Notes: generated from the sequence alone by a model not told the origin. Positions 1-13,425 are shown, numbered from the stretch's first letter. The stretch: 64,000 nucleotides of DNA from Urechis unicinctus (GCA_034190875.2 CM067357.1:2578797-2642796); one strand, 5' to 3'. A program made the numbers and translations.

Positions 1-70
1 TATAGCTTATCAAATCATATCTATGCGTTGTCAAACAACGTAAACCCAACAATGCAAGAAAGGTTCACGA

Positions 71-473
71 TCGCCCTACTATCCCACTCCCTACTTATCC
101 CTCGCCCTACTCATCCCTCGCCCTACTCATCCCTCGCCCTACTCCTCCCTCGCCCTACTCATCTCACTCCCTACTCATCCCTCGCCCTACTTATCCCACT
201 CCCTACTTATCCCTCCCTACTCATCTCACGCCCTACTCATCCCTCGCCCTACTCATCCCTCGCCCTACTCATCCCTCGCCCTACTTATCCCACTCCCTAC
301 TTATCCCTCGCCCTACTCGTCTCACGCCCTACTCATCCCTCGCCCTACTCATCCCACTCCCTACTCATCCCTCGCCCGACTCATCCCTCGCCCTACTCAT
401 CCCTCGCCCTACACATTCCTCGCCTTACTAAACCCTCGCCCTACTCATTCCTCGCCCTACTCATCCCTTGCCC
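71..473. repeat. 16-bp minisatellite
   Basis: Tandem copies of a 16-base unit (ctactcat + ccctcgcc) with small variants such as cttatccc and cctactcatctc. A 15-base C tract follows at 475-489. Because 16 is not a multiple of three, the long open frame across it cycles through all three codon phases of the repeat; it looks like a repeat by-product and not a gene. Confidence 0.93.
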
Positions 474-549
474 ACCCCCCCCCCCCCCCTTACACCCTAC
501 TCATCTCACGGCTGGCCTTTTGACAGAGTCGCAGGTCAAGATAAAGTAA

Positions 550-3363
550 ATGCTAGAGTTATAACAATATGATGGTAGGATGATGGTAGGATGTCAATGA
601 TGTAGGCGTAATTTTTCTGGCTATGGTTCTATTTTCAGCCGTTGTAATCTCTTCCCTCTACTTCTCCAATCGTTGCCGTTCATACTCGAGTCAGCTTTGA
701 AACCTTGTTGCGATGTTTGGTGGCGTTTATCCTCTAATGACCTCTAGCATTTATATACGAACCCTATATATTTACTGATTTTACCTCCGCATTTTAAATC
801 CTTTGATCTGACAGCAATCCCCCTAATTGGATTGCGTTGACACTAATACCGGCACACAATGAACTTGGTTGGTATGATCTCAGCCTGCTTTATCCGCATG
901 TACACAATAACGGCATATCAAACGAAGGAAAAGATATGTAATCTGTTAACTATGTAACCAATAATTTGTTTACACTGTTTAACATATTCATTCATGGAGA
1001 ACCCTGTGCTCAGGCGGATTGTTGGATTGCCTCATTCGCATATAAAGAAAATATCCGGCAAATTTAATACCCGAAAAAAACGATATTGAAATTGTCCTAT
1101 CTTCTGCGTGCTTCCCCATTTGTGCTCGGAGATGCCCGGCATGGCATGAACTTTGAACATAAGTATTTGACACCTCTATAGGGCTCTGATGTTGTGTGTT
1201 TTTATATCTGTTATCTTAGATCCTGCAGAAATCAATTTTCACGAAGCTCACACTTATATGACCTCACTTTTGTGTTCGTACCCATTTTGGATCCTAGAAA
1301 ACCAACATGTAACACTTATATAGCCGCTTAAGATTGGATTAAATACTGCTCTCTGTCATGAGCCATATCCTAGCTATGCATTGAACGTGTATTCCTGCGA
1401 GTCCCTTAACAATAACAAATCATTAACCTGTGTAACAATCCATTAGTTGCATAAAACAGATACCTTGCTCGTGAAAGGCTCAGTACATTATATGTAGCGA
1501 GGCTTCAGTGTCAAAAAAGTCAAGAGACTGGATGGCGTTAATTTGAATTCACAAAATGATGAAGATTCTTTAATGATGATGTCCATTATGTAGTTTAAGA
1601 TGTACTATGCTGTGGTGCTAAACCGGTTAAAGATACGGCATCTTTAATTCCCCAATTCTTCTCCATGGGAATCAAAGTTTCAAGACAATGAACGCGCAAG
1701 TTGCAAATGAGCTTTGTTGCAAAAGGCAAAATTGTTACGACTAAAGCATAGGTGTCTTGTATTTACTTCCTGAGACATGAGAACATCAAAACAACTCGAT
1801 GAATCATATATCATCAATGAGAATAGGTGAACATCAATTATCTAACCAATAACAATATTGAGTTGCATTTGCTGGCGATCCCCATTATACAATACCTATG
1901 TTCGGTTGTAGAGATCATATAATGGTCACAAATCCCGCTGTATTAAACAGCGAAAGCCAGTTTTGTGTATATGGAAGAGTATACTTCGTCAATTGAGTTC
2001 TTCAGCTCTGCTCACTTGATTAATGACCAACTGAAACATGCAGTCTGAGCATCATTCCCTTTTTATATGGCACACGATTCACCACAACGTGCATTTTATC
2101 GTTAAGTATCTGGTGATGTGTGCTATGTCGGTATCACCATTAAGGCCATCGAATCACGCCTAGTGATAGGTAGAGACTTTTGAATGACTTTGCTTTACAC
2201 GCGGTAATTCACCCTCATCAGTTAACAAAATCCTTAAAAACAGCTAGCAGGCCCTGTACTAGCACATTTGCAACATCAGTGGTTTGTTCTGTCAGGACAG
2301 AGCAATTACGATTTCAAGATTTAAAACCTAATGAGAATCCTTCGCAAGCGTAACCATCCAAACGTAGTCGAACCTATACTATGACCTGTTTTTTCATATT
2401 ACGTATCCATATCTTTATTTACACAAAGAAAGCATAAATGAAAACCGAACACCTAAATCATATATGGGTACAAATCAACACACAGAAAGCATAACATTTA
2501 CCAATACGGCCCAAAGAAACCAATGTTCCCGCTTCATTCGATCAAATTGAAGCAGGGCAAGTCTCACATTTGTTTGTTGATAAAGTCAAGGTAAATACGA
2601 AAACTCAATATTCAAGGGTATCAATGGGAGGTCTAATTTAATACTCACAGAGCAATATATTCCCCGTTTGTGCGTTGATTCGTGTTGAGCACCGTGTTAA
2701 TATGGCATTTGCATTAACTGACACAGTCACGATGTGAGCTTTGGAAAATTACTTTGTTACGACAAATTCCCTTCGTCTTTCGCATTGAGCGTTCGTGCTG
2801 TTGTGTACTATTGATCTCATCTTCAGTCTTTTATAATTGAAAGACAGCAGAAGGGTGTCCGGACATTGTAAGATCGACGACTACAGCTAGTAAGTTCTGT
2901 AGCCACCTTTGCCTAGAGCTCGAGTGGTTATAATGGAATGGAGCACTAAATGTGTGAGACACAAAACTGTCTCGGCTGGCTGTGAGAAAAGGCAGAGCGG
3001 AGATGCAAGCGTGTGGGAGATAACGATTGTGACGATATTGCATCTTATGCATTGGTCAGATTGTTAGTAGTAGCTGTGGGTACGTGCATTTGGATCATTC
3101 CGTTTCTAGAAAGTCTCTGTACTTCTATGTGGAGCTGCCATAATAGTGCTCGGTGTTTAATTGTTTCAATAGCAGTCAATGTTGAACATTAACCAAAATT
3201 TGAGTTTTGCTCATGTTGCAGCTACGCACGTTTATATGCTTTAATAACACCATGACCGAGAATTACACACTAAATGTTTCACATGATCGCACTGGTTCGA
3301 ATAAAACAACCCAACCGTCAATAATCAATTATCTATAATTAGTTAGTGTTACGCGTTATAATT
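550..3363. other. intergenic, nothing recognised
   Basis: AT-rich DNA with short chance open frames on both strands. I see no domain, RNA gene or clear repeat here. Confidence 0.6.
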
Positions 3364-3973
3364 TTAACACAGAGAGCTGTTATGTACTACACCGAGGTCA
3401 GGCTGAGTAGTGTATGAGTCATTAGCAGACCTCTTGCACACGTAGCCGAGTGTACTTGCACAGGTAATGTCAGCCAACCCATAATCAGCAGCCAGCATCA
3501 AGCAGTGCTCCGCGCCGTTGTGAGGTTCCCCTGGACCCCAGCCTGCGTAACCGTCATCTAATCGGGTGATAACCGGGTTGGCCCACAGCCAGCATCCCTC
3601 ATGGTGTTCACTGTTTCCTGATATGGAAACTTGCTGTAAATACACCATAAACCACTGTATATTTTATACGTTCCTGAAATAAACATTTACCATGCTAGTC
3701 ACTGTCATGGCATCAAATTATTTAACATTCAGGTGTATTACCGAAATATATCTTATCTGTCATATTGGAAACTCACGTGTGTTCCTAGAAGTAACCCCCA
3801 GTTGTTCAGCAGACTCTGCTCCTCGGCACTTGTGATGCTGGCCAGATAAAAACCCTTACCGAAGTGAGGACACGATTCGCGACTAGTGTGCCAACTGACA
3901 GGAGTCTTACACACGATGTAGGAGAACTCCTGTGCGTCCAGAACGGCTATTTCACATCTCGGCATAGACACAT
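3364..3973 (-). CDS. C-type lectin domain, two exons (3' end of gene)
   Basis: Two exons encode one C-type lectin-like domain. Exon 1 (3973-3777) follows a pyrimidine-rich acceptor and ends at a GTGAGT donor (3776-3771). Exon 2 (3633-3364) follows TTTACAG and ends in TAA. The 143-base intron is phase 0, so the domain joins in frame. Exon 1 gives the N half (VSWHTSRESC, then FYLASITSAEEQSLLNNW). Exon 2 gives the C half (GCWLWANP, GWGPGEPHNG, EHCLML, LADITCASTLGYVCK). The four structural cysteines (SC, EHC, ITC, YVC) are present. The usual EPN sugar-binding triplet reads EPHN and the WND triplet reads LAD, so classical calcium-dependent sugar binding may be lost. No signal peptide exon was found upstream. 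The first exon appears to start in phase 1, usual for shuffled lectin exons. Secretion and a recognition role are inferred from the family. Confidence 0.8.
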
Positions 3974-3977
3974 CTAG

Positions 3978-6784
3978 AGCGACAAGGAATAAAGCATTAT
4001 TATGGTGATTAACATAAGAACATTTCCAGCAGGTATCTATTACATATTTGCTGATGATAATATGACTCGACAGTCATGACATGCCCTTTAGTATGTCTAA
4101 TCAAGTGGCTTTAGGGTGACCACACTCGCACAATATGTGGTCAGGGTAGGTGCTTACATGGTGGCATTTAGAAGCCAATAGAAAGTTAGCACTAATAGAG
4201 CCCATCTCTGTGCCGGTATTTATCGATCCGCACAGAGAGACTTGCATATGGATTGTCGACAACTCGCTCGAACAATTAAGCATCTATGTTGTTGACGGCA
4301 TTTGAGAAAGATGGCAAAAAGCGTGACATGGCCACATTAATGTTAATCTTTATTCAATTGCTGGATCAATTCAGCAACTGAAAATATAAAGTGACATGGT
4401 GAGTATGGTTCTGTACCAAAAGATTGAATAGCAAAGTTATTATCCCAGCTGTGGCACTTTTGAGTTCAGAGAAATCAGCGAGCCATGCCTTTATTCAGGC
4501 TTTCCGTTGAAATGGACAAACTTTTGATAGATCGTGCTGCCGATTAATCTGATATCATTAATGTTGCCAGCTGTCAGACATATTCGGACTGAGCCTCTCA
4601 CAATTAGTACGTAAACATTTAAATAACTGAAATGACCTCAAAGTCAAAACTCAAGAATATAAATATCTGCACCCTTACTGTTGCCAATGAACAAAAGATT
4701 GTGAAGACAGAACACATGGCCTATCTCTGTGGCATGTTTGCGAGGAATGGATGGCATTCAGCAATGCAAAATGGAAGCGTCCTGCTAGATATATTAAGTG
4801 TCAGTGTGAATTTGTTACCATGCCAACATCAATGTATTAAATTAGGTTTTTATTATAATTTTATTTGATACTTACAATTGTGCTGTGAGTCAGTCAGTGA
4901 TCAGATCAGCGAGCGCCTTACAACTTATACTATTGGGTAGTGAAATGCAGATAGTCGTCTAGTGTTTCGAATGGCAACAAATAGTGATATAGATGTTGTT
5001 GATAAGCGATGGCATATTATGGTAGCAGTCTGTACTGACAGAGTTGGTCATCTGACCAGTAATTTTGGCCACTTATACTCATAATAATAATCTATTTATC
5101 AATTGATAATCTTACTCAAGGCAACTTTGGATATGAATTGGAAAATCGTTATATATGCGATACGATGTAGCTGTCAGTAAATATCTTTAATGCGAATGGA
5201 CGGATTCGGTGAATAAGTTACGTCCACTGAGCAATAATATTGATTAACAAAAGATATGAGTATTTTGAACACATGGTGTTTATTGTATTCAAGGCAAAGA
5301 TTGCTCTCCAATAGCAGATGTCTGCTGAAACGGACATAAGACTCGATTCAACTGCTTCAGCAACATACAATCTACGAAATTGGCATAACACTCTGGAAAA
5401 TATACACATCTAAAAGTGGCAGTCGATCAAATTCGAGCTCAAATATATTCTGTACATGCTTCCTAGTTGTCATTACCTTTACAAATACCTTTATCATGTT
5501 ATCACCAACGCCTTCGCAATTATCACGTCATCACCATTCGTCAATTTCATCATTAAGATAATACCTAAAATATTGCCGGACAAGATTTACTAGGCTCTCT
5601 CAAACTGACAAGCTACTGGATCAATCCAAACATTTACAGGGCACTGCATTGATATTTATGTTTCCATGTCAGTCCATGTGTGACGATTTGGCTTACAACA
5701 ATTTTTCTTAGCCATATTTGCTAACCTTGCAATGTCCAAACACATACACTTTCGGTTCTATAAATAATGTGATAAGGAGTGTTATATAATGATGAATATT
5801 ACGAGCAACTGGTGTGACTGCACGAACATTTGTTTCGTGCTGCTTGTTAACACTGGAACTGTAGTTTGTGGCATTTTAGATAAATTCAACTCGGTGTTGA
5901 ACATTTCATAAGCACGCATTACCAATTGGCAGCAACATATGAGAACATTATATATTATGGTGCTGAACAAATGGAATGCTGAAGAATATCGTATTTATCT
6001 TAACAGTTCCGTCGCGTAACGAATCTTAATTGAACTATGACGCATATTATCGATGCAGCCGATATCAGGCATCTATTGATACATGCTAATGCTATATCAA
6101 TGCGGTAGTAGAGCAGCTTCTTAAAAGTAATCTCAACATACTTGTTGTGTCCTTACGCCACTGGTTGGAACCGATGCTGAAGCATACGAAAATTAGTTGA
6201 ATGCTAACGCCATTGAATTCGCATGACATATAAACCTACATTTAAGTCTAGGTTACGGTGCGGAGATTTGACTATTCCCTGGAGATGATTTACCCTGCGA
6301 TGTTTGATAACGGTGGCTCTGCTTATTATTGTCAAAGGATGTGTGATCAAATGGTGCAGGCACATCCGATCTAAAATGTATGCCGAACACGTAGTCCAAA
6401 AGACTCATTGATTTTAAACTGGTTACTTTATTCATTACAACATAATCCCGAGGAGCATGTTATTTCTCAGGCAATATTGTTTCAGGCAACCAAATAGTTA
6501 TTTCATCATAATACATATTGATCTTGGAAATAGTAAGGATGACTAAATTTTAAATTCTTAAAGAACGAAATGACGCACTCCTTGACAGTGCAAATATAGA
6601 TCAACATTATAATCATTTGACAGTGATAGCACATACAAAACTTATATTCGTTCTTAAATGCTCCGCTCCCATGCTCGATTATTCCGCAGCAACATTACCC
6701 AGATAACACGATCCATTGATAGACAGAATAGAATATGTCTCAGTCATGGTCTTTATAACAATATCATAAACGGGTACCAATACT
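3978..6784. other. intergenic, nothing recognised
   Basis: AT-rich, with only short chance open frames. A 60-codon cysteine-bearing frame at 4283-4101 (minus) lies upstream of the lectin exons, but I could not match it to a domain or give it splice sites. Confidence 0.5.
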
Positions 6785-7448
6785 ATGCCACCCGCAGAAT
6801 ACCTCTCCAAAGGAGCAAGGCAAAAGCTACGTGAAGACAAGGGAAGAATCTCCTTTGCTGCCGCAAAAAAGAAGTATGGTATCGGGTCCACTAGGCTCTC
6901 TAAAATATGGGCAACAGAGTCAACGCCAGCAAGCTCTATGGAGGACTCCGAGAACAGCAATCCAAATGGCCTCCACCAGCCAACCAAGGTTACCCAAGAG
7001 TCTACTAGTAGCAATCCAAATGGGGTGCTGGCCCTCCCCCAACTACCATTCCACACCGCGCCAGGATATAGCATCCCTATTGTATACGATTTCTACTATA
7101 CAATGCAAAATATAGAGAAAAAGGTGGACGATATAGAAAAAAAAGGTAGACGATATTGCAGAATCTATAGAGGAGGAAATAGACGACAATTTGTCGGTTC
7201 TGGAAGACGATATAGAAGAGGTTGGAACCGATATAGAAACCATTGTGGACCTAGCGTCGTTTTTGACAAGATCGCAAATGGCAGGATATGTTGGATTTGC
7301 CGCATTTCTTGCATGGAAGGTCTGGAAAATTACAAAAAGTCACAAGGAAGCCGCACCGAATTTCCTACCGGCTCCAAAGCCTACCCAAAGTCGGAACAAT
7401 GCAACCCGGCCTGCGCTAGATAAGCGGTACCCTTTCTACATGGAATAG
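6785..7448 (+). pseudogene. frame-broken HTH / coiled-coil / membrane protein
   Basis: Not recognised as a named family. From ATG 6785 the frame has a basic N-terminus and a helix-turn-helix near residues 20-45 (core SFAAAKKKYGIGSTRLSKIW) that resembles psq/CENP-B-type N-terminal HTHs. A polar linker with two SNPNG repeats follows, then the start of a heptad pattern (IEKKVDDIEKK). At an 8-A run (7137-7144) the frame breaks. The acidic heptad pattern resumes in another frame from about 7145, continues to about 7260, and leads to a hydrophobic stretch at 7278-7330 (MAGYVGFAAFLAWKV) and a basic tail ending at 7448. Continuity of the coil across the run argues for one original protein of about 220 residues with a one-base indel; a sequencing error in the A run is possible. 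The island is richer in G+C than its flanks, which fits an inserted element. Confidence 0.5.
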
Positions 7449-7589
7449 GAGCCAGGACAGGCAAATAGATCGCTTGGGGCAGACCACAATTGGGAAAGGC
7501 TTTGTAGGCTATAGGGCAGACCAGGTATTCTGGGGCAGACCAATGTATTGCTTGCTTGGTGTAGACCAATGGATAGGGCAGACCAATGT

Positions 7590-8030
7590 ATCGCTTGCTT
7601 CCTGGTTGGCTGGCGGTTGGTTGGTGGGTGGTTTGGAGGAGGCTGGCCAGGGCTGGAGGGCGAGGTTGGCTGGCAGGGGGTTTGCGGTGGCCGAAAAAAG
7701 GGTTGCAGAAATTTGCGCCCTTGTATATGGAGTAGGCTCTAGTCTTGCTTTTGCCCGGCTGGCCTGATGGTGGTGCAGCTAGCCTGTAGGCTGGACGAGG
7801 CTGGCCTGTAGGCTGGAGGAGGCTGGCCTGGTGGTGAAGCACGTTAGCCGCAAGCGACCGGGTGGGTTGGAGGAGGAACGTTCGCCGCCTGCAACCGGGG
7901 GTGGTTTGCGTGGGTGTTCGCTACCTGCTACTGGGGTTGGCTGGCACCTCGGCTGGCTGGTGGGATGGAGGAGACTGGCCTGTGGGCTACAGGAGGCTGG
8001 CCTGGGCGGGGAATGTGTGGCTGGTGGAGT
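7590..8030. repeat. G-rich degenerate repeat (ggctggcctg-type)
   Basis: Repeated variants of ggctggaggaggctggcctg and ggttggctggc with strong G/C strand bias. The long open frames here on both strands follow from the composition. The G-rich segment extends at lower density to about 8700. Confidence 0.7.
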
Positions 8031-8750
8031 TGTGGCTTTCGTTGCATGTCCATGTCTTTCTATCGTCTTTCCTGGATGTGGCCTGTGAGAAGCAAAGGTT
8101 GCCTAGCGTGCAGGAGAATGGGGTTTTGGCTATTCGGAGGGCTTCTATTCCACCATGTGCTCGAAAGGCTTCTTGTATCCTGTACCCATGGACCGGGACT
8201 GCAGTTGGACTTTCCGAGGTTTCCAAGAAGAAGAGTACTCTGTTTTGATTTTGTCTATCTTTGGCGACCGCAAAGTTTTTACAAAGATACTTTACAGCTG
8301 GCAACGCTGATGCTTTCGCTGCTCCTCATTTCGAGGTGGTGGTAGTTCTAGTTCTGTAGGACCTCCATAGTTTGGCAATAATTTTCCCGGGGGCGATGGG
8401 CCTGGTGGCAAATTTGGAAGATCTGGATATTTGTTCTTTCCTGCGAGACATCTCCAGTGGCAGTCCTTTTGTTGGCATACACAGTTCTCTGCCAGACTCC
8501 CAACGAGCTGTGTGTATCGTATGGATCACACAAGGCATTCGTCGTCGTAGAGATTCTGAAGGGATTTCTATCGTCTCTGGGACTACAAGCGGCAGTGGGG
8601 TTTTTCTGGGTTCGCAGGCAATGTTGCGGTGGCTCCTATCTGTGTACCCCCATTGCAATTGCTCTGTATATGTGTGGTTGTGGGTTGCTGTACTAGATGT
8701 GTACCCTTAAAATGTTTGACTAGTTGGAACAAAACATAACTGCAAATAGA

Positions 8751-8812
8751 GAAACATCACTCCAACTGTGACAAACATCACTCCAACTGTGACAAACATC
8801 ACTTCAAATAGA
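8751..8812. repeat. 21-bp direct repeat, three copies
   Basis: Three successive copies of acaaacatcactccaactgtg, the last diverged. Confidence 0.8.
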
Positions 8813-9499
8813 TAAATCTGTTGTGTCCATTTTGGAAAGTGCGCTCGTACCGCCAGTCTCTATACTACTAGGGGACCTCAGTCACATTCTGACTCATAAC
8901 ACTGACCCGATGTCGTTTCTTGTTCGACTTGACTATTGACAATCATTAGATGATTGGATTCTCTAAGCTAATAGCATCATGAAAACAATTAGCCTGACTG
9001 AATATTTTCATTTGATTTACCCGGTTATCAAATAGGCACCAATCGTCATCCATCCAGTACGGTGTTAAATTAAAACAGGGAAAACTGTTTGGACATTGAT
9101 GTAATCAAGATACCAAAATGAACAATGTGAATATATATATATATTCATTATTCTTCTGAATGTAGTAGTAAGCGTGAATTTGGTGTTTAAAGTAAAATTC
9201 ATGTTGTGTCATTTTGTTAACGACATCTTTGATGGTGACATGGTGTGCTCCGCGTTTCGACGGTGGATCCTTCTTGGGATCATACAGTTATAACTTATGT
9301 TAGGGTAAACCACCCCCATTAAGCCGACCCTAATTCACAGCGAGGCTTGATGTAAGCCCACCAGTCATGCCCTAACCAAAAAATAACTGTTGTAACCATA
9401 TAAGAATTAACCAACGGCATTTAGCCGAACTACATTGTGCAGCTTTAACAAATATAACAACGTAATCGCCTGGATATCGTCGTGTATCTGGTTGTCCAA

Positions 9500-10030
9500 T
9501 ATGTATGGTGTTAATTATTATTTACCAAACACGTTGCCCTTAGCACTTTGAAGACTGCCTCGATATTGATTGCAGAGTGTTCTCGGACGTGTGCATTGTG
9601 AGGATCGCTAACTCACAGCTCACACCAAAGTGCATTTTATGCTCTTAAGATTTAGGCGACTCTTTAAGGGCGTCAGCCAGAATAGGTTTCCTCAAAATCT
9701 TTCCTTGCATCGACATTATTATGCCTAAATTAGACCGCGCCTTGCATTATATTATAACACAAATTTGACACCATGGCAACAATCTATTACACATCTCGCA
9801 ATCATACACCAGCAAAACAGCAGAAGTAGCATGATGATCAAGGCAGACGAGCAAAACATGTGAATAGATGAGAAGCTTAAATTGTATCTGGCTTTATTTT
9901 CTGGCTTTGTCGTCGCGATCAGCACAGAGTAATTACAAAATCTACCACCCCCACGGCACATGGTAGCAGCGACGTTCACTGGTAATTGCATATGTATTTC
10001 TATTGAACGATTTATTCCTCGTGTCTTCAT
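9500..10030 (+). repeat. dispersed repeat, copy 1
   Basis: About 530 bases that recur in the same orientation at 15769-16260. Shared blocks include ggtgttaatta, gtgaggatcgc, gggcgtcagcc, ttagaccgcgcc, and a block around 9900-9965 with gtcgtcgYgatcagc and gcacatggtagc. Weaker similarity continues upstream (catgatgtcgttt-like motif near 8910 and near 12830), so the full unit may exceed 1 kb. No coding capacity or terminal repeats were recognised. This copy carries the uninterrupted site that corresponds to the insertion point of the transposon at 12923. Confidence 0.75.
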
Positions 10031-11303
10031 CAATCAGACAATTATGAACTCGCCTTATATTCTCAAAAGCGGTTTTTGATAACTGGTTAATTGATACGCA
10101 AGGAGAAATGCAAAACAAAACAAAGGGTTGTATTACTCGTACGGTTGACACTGCAAAGAGAGCCTCACGAGGAAAGAGGTAAGCGATGGTAGGTAATGAA
10201 CATAAATCAGCCGTATTGTTGATGGGTAATGTGTGTGGTAAGGTGGATTGGCAAAATAATCTTGATATGCACTGCCTGACGACGTGCGTATTACGGAACT
10301 GTAATATATGTTGGATGTAAGATGTATGGACGAATATTAATGTACTGTAGATCTATGACTTAACGTGGATGTTAGTTGTGCGGTATAACTTTATGGTGGC
10401 TCTGTGATATTTGCTGAATGATGGCAATGCGTTCTAATGTGGGTTTGTTACATAACGTGGATGTGCTTTATATGACGAATCAGTGGTGTATTGTGTACGT
10501 GTGATACATTGCGTGTATAACATCACGTTAGAAGAAAGTGCCTGATTACATTTGTGGGGTGGGGTGGGGAGGCGGTCGGTTCAAATACATAATGGCCCTA
10601 CCTCACATCATAGTGCATCAAATGGTAGGGATGTAACGACTGATTGAAACGTCGATGTATTGTGGTACGGATGCATTGATAACGATAACTGGAAACGATA
10701 ACTAACGCTGATAGTGATTTCAACAATCGATCGTTTTGTCAATACTTACTATCATTCCTTCCTTCCGATATGTGAGAATAATTTGCCTCAGTTTAACGAA
10801 CGCTTGAACAGCAACTCTAAAACAGTTTACACCATACAAGTACTTAAGTAGTTCCTTAGATATATGATATAAACCTGATCCCTAAAGAAAAGTTTTAATT
10901 GAATACAACTCATATCCAGATCGACGATTTAGACTATGCCTCCTCTTGGATTCGCTCAGTTAACAAATGTTTCTAGTGTAAGGACCTGTCGAGTGGGCGC
11001 CGATACTATAGCAAGAGTGTAAATAACCCAAATAGATCGATAGTATCACGATGCATCGCGAAAACAAACCCATGAGAGTTGATATTATCTTGACAACTGT
11101 TGCTGCCATAGTGATTATCGTTGTAGTCAACATCGTTAGCGCTTCAGGCAGAGGCGGCAGTCACACAGAAGTTTTTGTTCAGAATCGAGCCTTCAGTCGA
11201 TCACATCGTGCATATATATGATCACACCAAGCATCAATTAACTCCATATTCGACATGGCGGCACCCATCTATTGTACTGTACACCACAAATGAAACTGCC
11301 ATA
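10031..11303. other. intergenic, nothing recognised
   Basis: AT-rich. A short G-rich patch (tggggtggggtgggg) lies near 10555. No supported gene. Confidence 0.5.
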
Positions 11304-11660
11304 CACATACGAAGTAGCAGGAAAATATGTAAGAAGACCTACCAACCTTGCTTAACATTTTTTGGGCTATTTGTTTATCGCCACCAACAGACGTTGAGTA
11401 TATATCAATATTGATTGATTCACGCCCTCAACATTTTCACTCATGAATTGTGTCACATAGTCTTGCTGACATACTTTAGTATATATAGCCCAAAAAATGA
11501 TTACAACAGAGCTACCACGTATCAAGGGGTTTTGAAATCTCTGTGTGCTGATGACGACGTTCGTGTCAGACAGAAAAATCATGTGGGAATAAGTCAAGCT
11601 CTCACCTGTTAAGCAAGGTTGGTAGGTCTTCTTACATATTTTCCTGCTACTTCGTATGTG
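11304..11660. mobile_element. palindromic (foldback) element with 53-bp perfect inverted arms
   Basis: Arms 11304-11356 and 11608-11660 are exact reverse complements over 53 bases (outer ends CACATACG and CGTATGTG). A second inverted pair (cattttttgggctat at 11356-11370; its complement at 11485-11499) sits inside. Both sides are flanked by ATA, a possible short target duplication. The size (357 bases) and lack of coding sequence fit a non-autonomous foldback or MITE-like element. The superfamily is unknown. Confidence 0.7.
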
Positions 11661-12820
11661 ATAGGGTATTAATTAGCAGTGCACAACTGTTTTAGAGCGC
11701 TATCGGAATCGATGCAATGAAATATTAACTTCAGTTGCTTTGGAATCCCAGTTTCCTTGCCCAATAAATACAGTCATGTACGTACAACAATTGGAGGCTC
11801 AGGCAACTGAAAACTCAGCATTGGAAACAATCTTTAGTGAGTGACTGCAATCCGGATGCAGTTGTGGCATGTTTTATAGTAAGACAATCTGCCTCAGCAG
11901 TAAACATGATGCTTGGTTTATACACTTGGTATCTCATTTCGATTCCCATCCCATCTACCAACAAACCAACGAAATTCGATTATATTTGAAGATCTGATGT
12001 TCCTCTCATATGCTGTATATACACCGGAACACGAGGCTCTATTGAAACGTTCAACGGGCCAATCCCGTTCACGGCGATGAAAATTACACAAAAACCATGA
12101 TTTTTAAAGCAATCAACAAGTTTACAGTATACACCCCACATCTGGGGGATGGAGCAGCCGCCGCCAATAGTGAACACTCGCTCTTTGATAGTACTTGAAC
12201 AGCAATAAATCAATTAGGGCAGCGCCGTCAGATAACGCCGGCGAGCTGGGAAACCAACAAGGCGCTAACAGGGGCAGAAAAGGTCAACGGGGCGACGAAT
12301 AATATTAATGGGGCGCCCTGTTTTTTAAGTCAAAATCAATTAAATCTCTCCTCTGTTGTCTTTCATCCGTTATGAAAATGCGGCCGATTGTGTTGCAAAT
12401 CGGACAGTGATTTTGAACTACATTTATACAATATCCTTATCTAATTTTTAAGTTACAATGTATTTATCATATTAACATAATTATAATATCGACCCAAGCA
12501 ATCCCTAATCAGATATATTCAGATGACGACATTCTGGTAAAAAGGTTGACGAGTTACTGCAGCTATAGAAATATTAATTTGTACAATAGGAATCTTCGGT
12601 GTGGGCATCCGCTGAATGTGCCGAGTAAAAAAGGGTCAATGCTGGTGCAATATATACAGTTGGTTATACGTGTTTGGTGTGTATTGAGCAAGTATTATAC
12701 AAACGATACCACAGGCATGGTTTCAGATGCCACACATTCGTGCGCAAGATTTACGATTAACAACTATATAGATGTTGGGACTCAGCACTCGGAACTTTGG
12801 CATCGGGAACCGAGCGCCTG
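11661..12820. other. intergenic, nothing recognised
   Basis: AT-rich apart from a more GC-rich 80 bases near 12220-12310. The final 100 bases (about 12825-12922) show weak similarity to DNA upstream of dispersed repeat copy 1. Confidence 0.5.
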
Positions 12821-13122
12821 TTAACATTGACCAGATGTCGTTTGCTTGCAATTTATTAACAAACACTATATGATTTAAGACAGGAATATTTACAATTATA
12901 ACAAACTTATAGCCAATACGTACCCAGTGGGCACAACACGTGGAATCCACGTGGAAATCATGTGGATTTTTGGTGAATTGGTGGATCCACGTGTTTTCAC
13001 GTGATATCCACGTGGATTCCACGAGTATTAATCACGTGGAATTGACGTGTCAAAAACACGTGGAAAAGACGTGTATTTTAGGACCCATTTGTAAATTATT
13101 ATTTAAATATTCTTTTTTTCAG

Positions 13123-13275
13123 TTTATACCAGAAATATGGCCATGTGTTAACCTGACAGCCCCAGCTAGGCTTGTGCTAGATATGCCAAGATATAGTGGG
13201 TTTCACAACTTTTGGTGCTATCGATCTATGAGCTCTGGGGATGATGACTTTGGCTTTTGGCTTTCATCTGCTTAG
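13123..13275 (+). other. possible exon inside the transposon
   Basis: A pyrimidine-rich acceptor (ttctttttttcag, ending at 13122) is followed by 50 open codons ending in TAG just before the SINE. No domain was recognised. It may be an exon cut short by the SINE insertion or chance. Confidence 0.25.
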
Positions 13276-13425
13276 TTACTATCGTGACAGGGGTCTCCTG
13301 GAATAATGAGTCGAAATTCAGGTGAGATACTCTCCAAACGTAGGCGAGGTTCGAACCCGTGACCTGCTGGTCCGTGGTGGAGACCCCACAGGGGGTCAAC
13401 CGCTAACCGCTGATTGGCGCGATTT
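13270..13425 (-). mobile_element. tRNA-derived SINE
   Basis: On the minus strand a tRNA-like head has a B box GGTTCGAACC near 13356-13347, preceded by an A-box-like stretch (ggttagcggttga) near 13410. A body runs to about 13270 (tttggagagtatctcacctgaa and onward). This order and spacing mark an RNA polymerase III promoter of a tRNA-derived SINE. It is nested in the DNA transposon. Confidence 0.7.

Noticed and set aside
28-549. 173-codon open frame over the first repeat
   Set aside because: It only reads through the 16-base minisatellite; composition explains it.
7381-8710. Overlapping long frames on both strands in the G-rich island
   Set aside because: Open in several frames at once because of G/C bias. 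No domain, and the repeat explains much of it.
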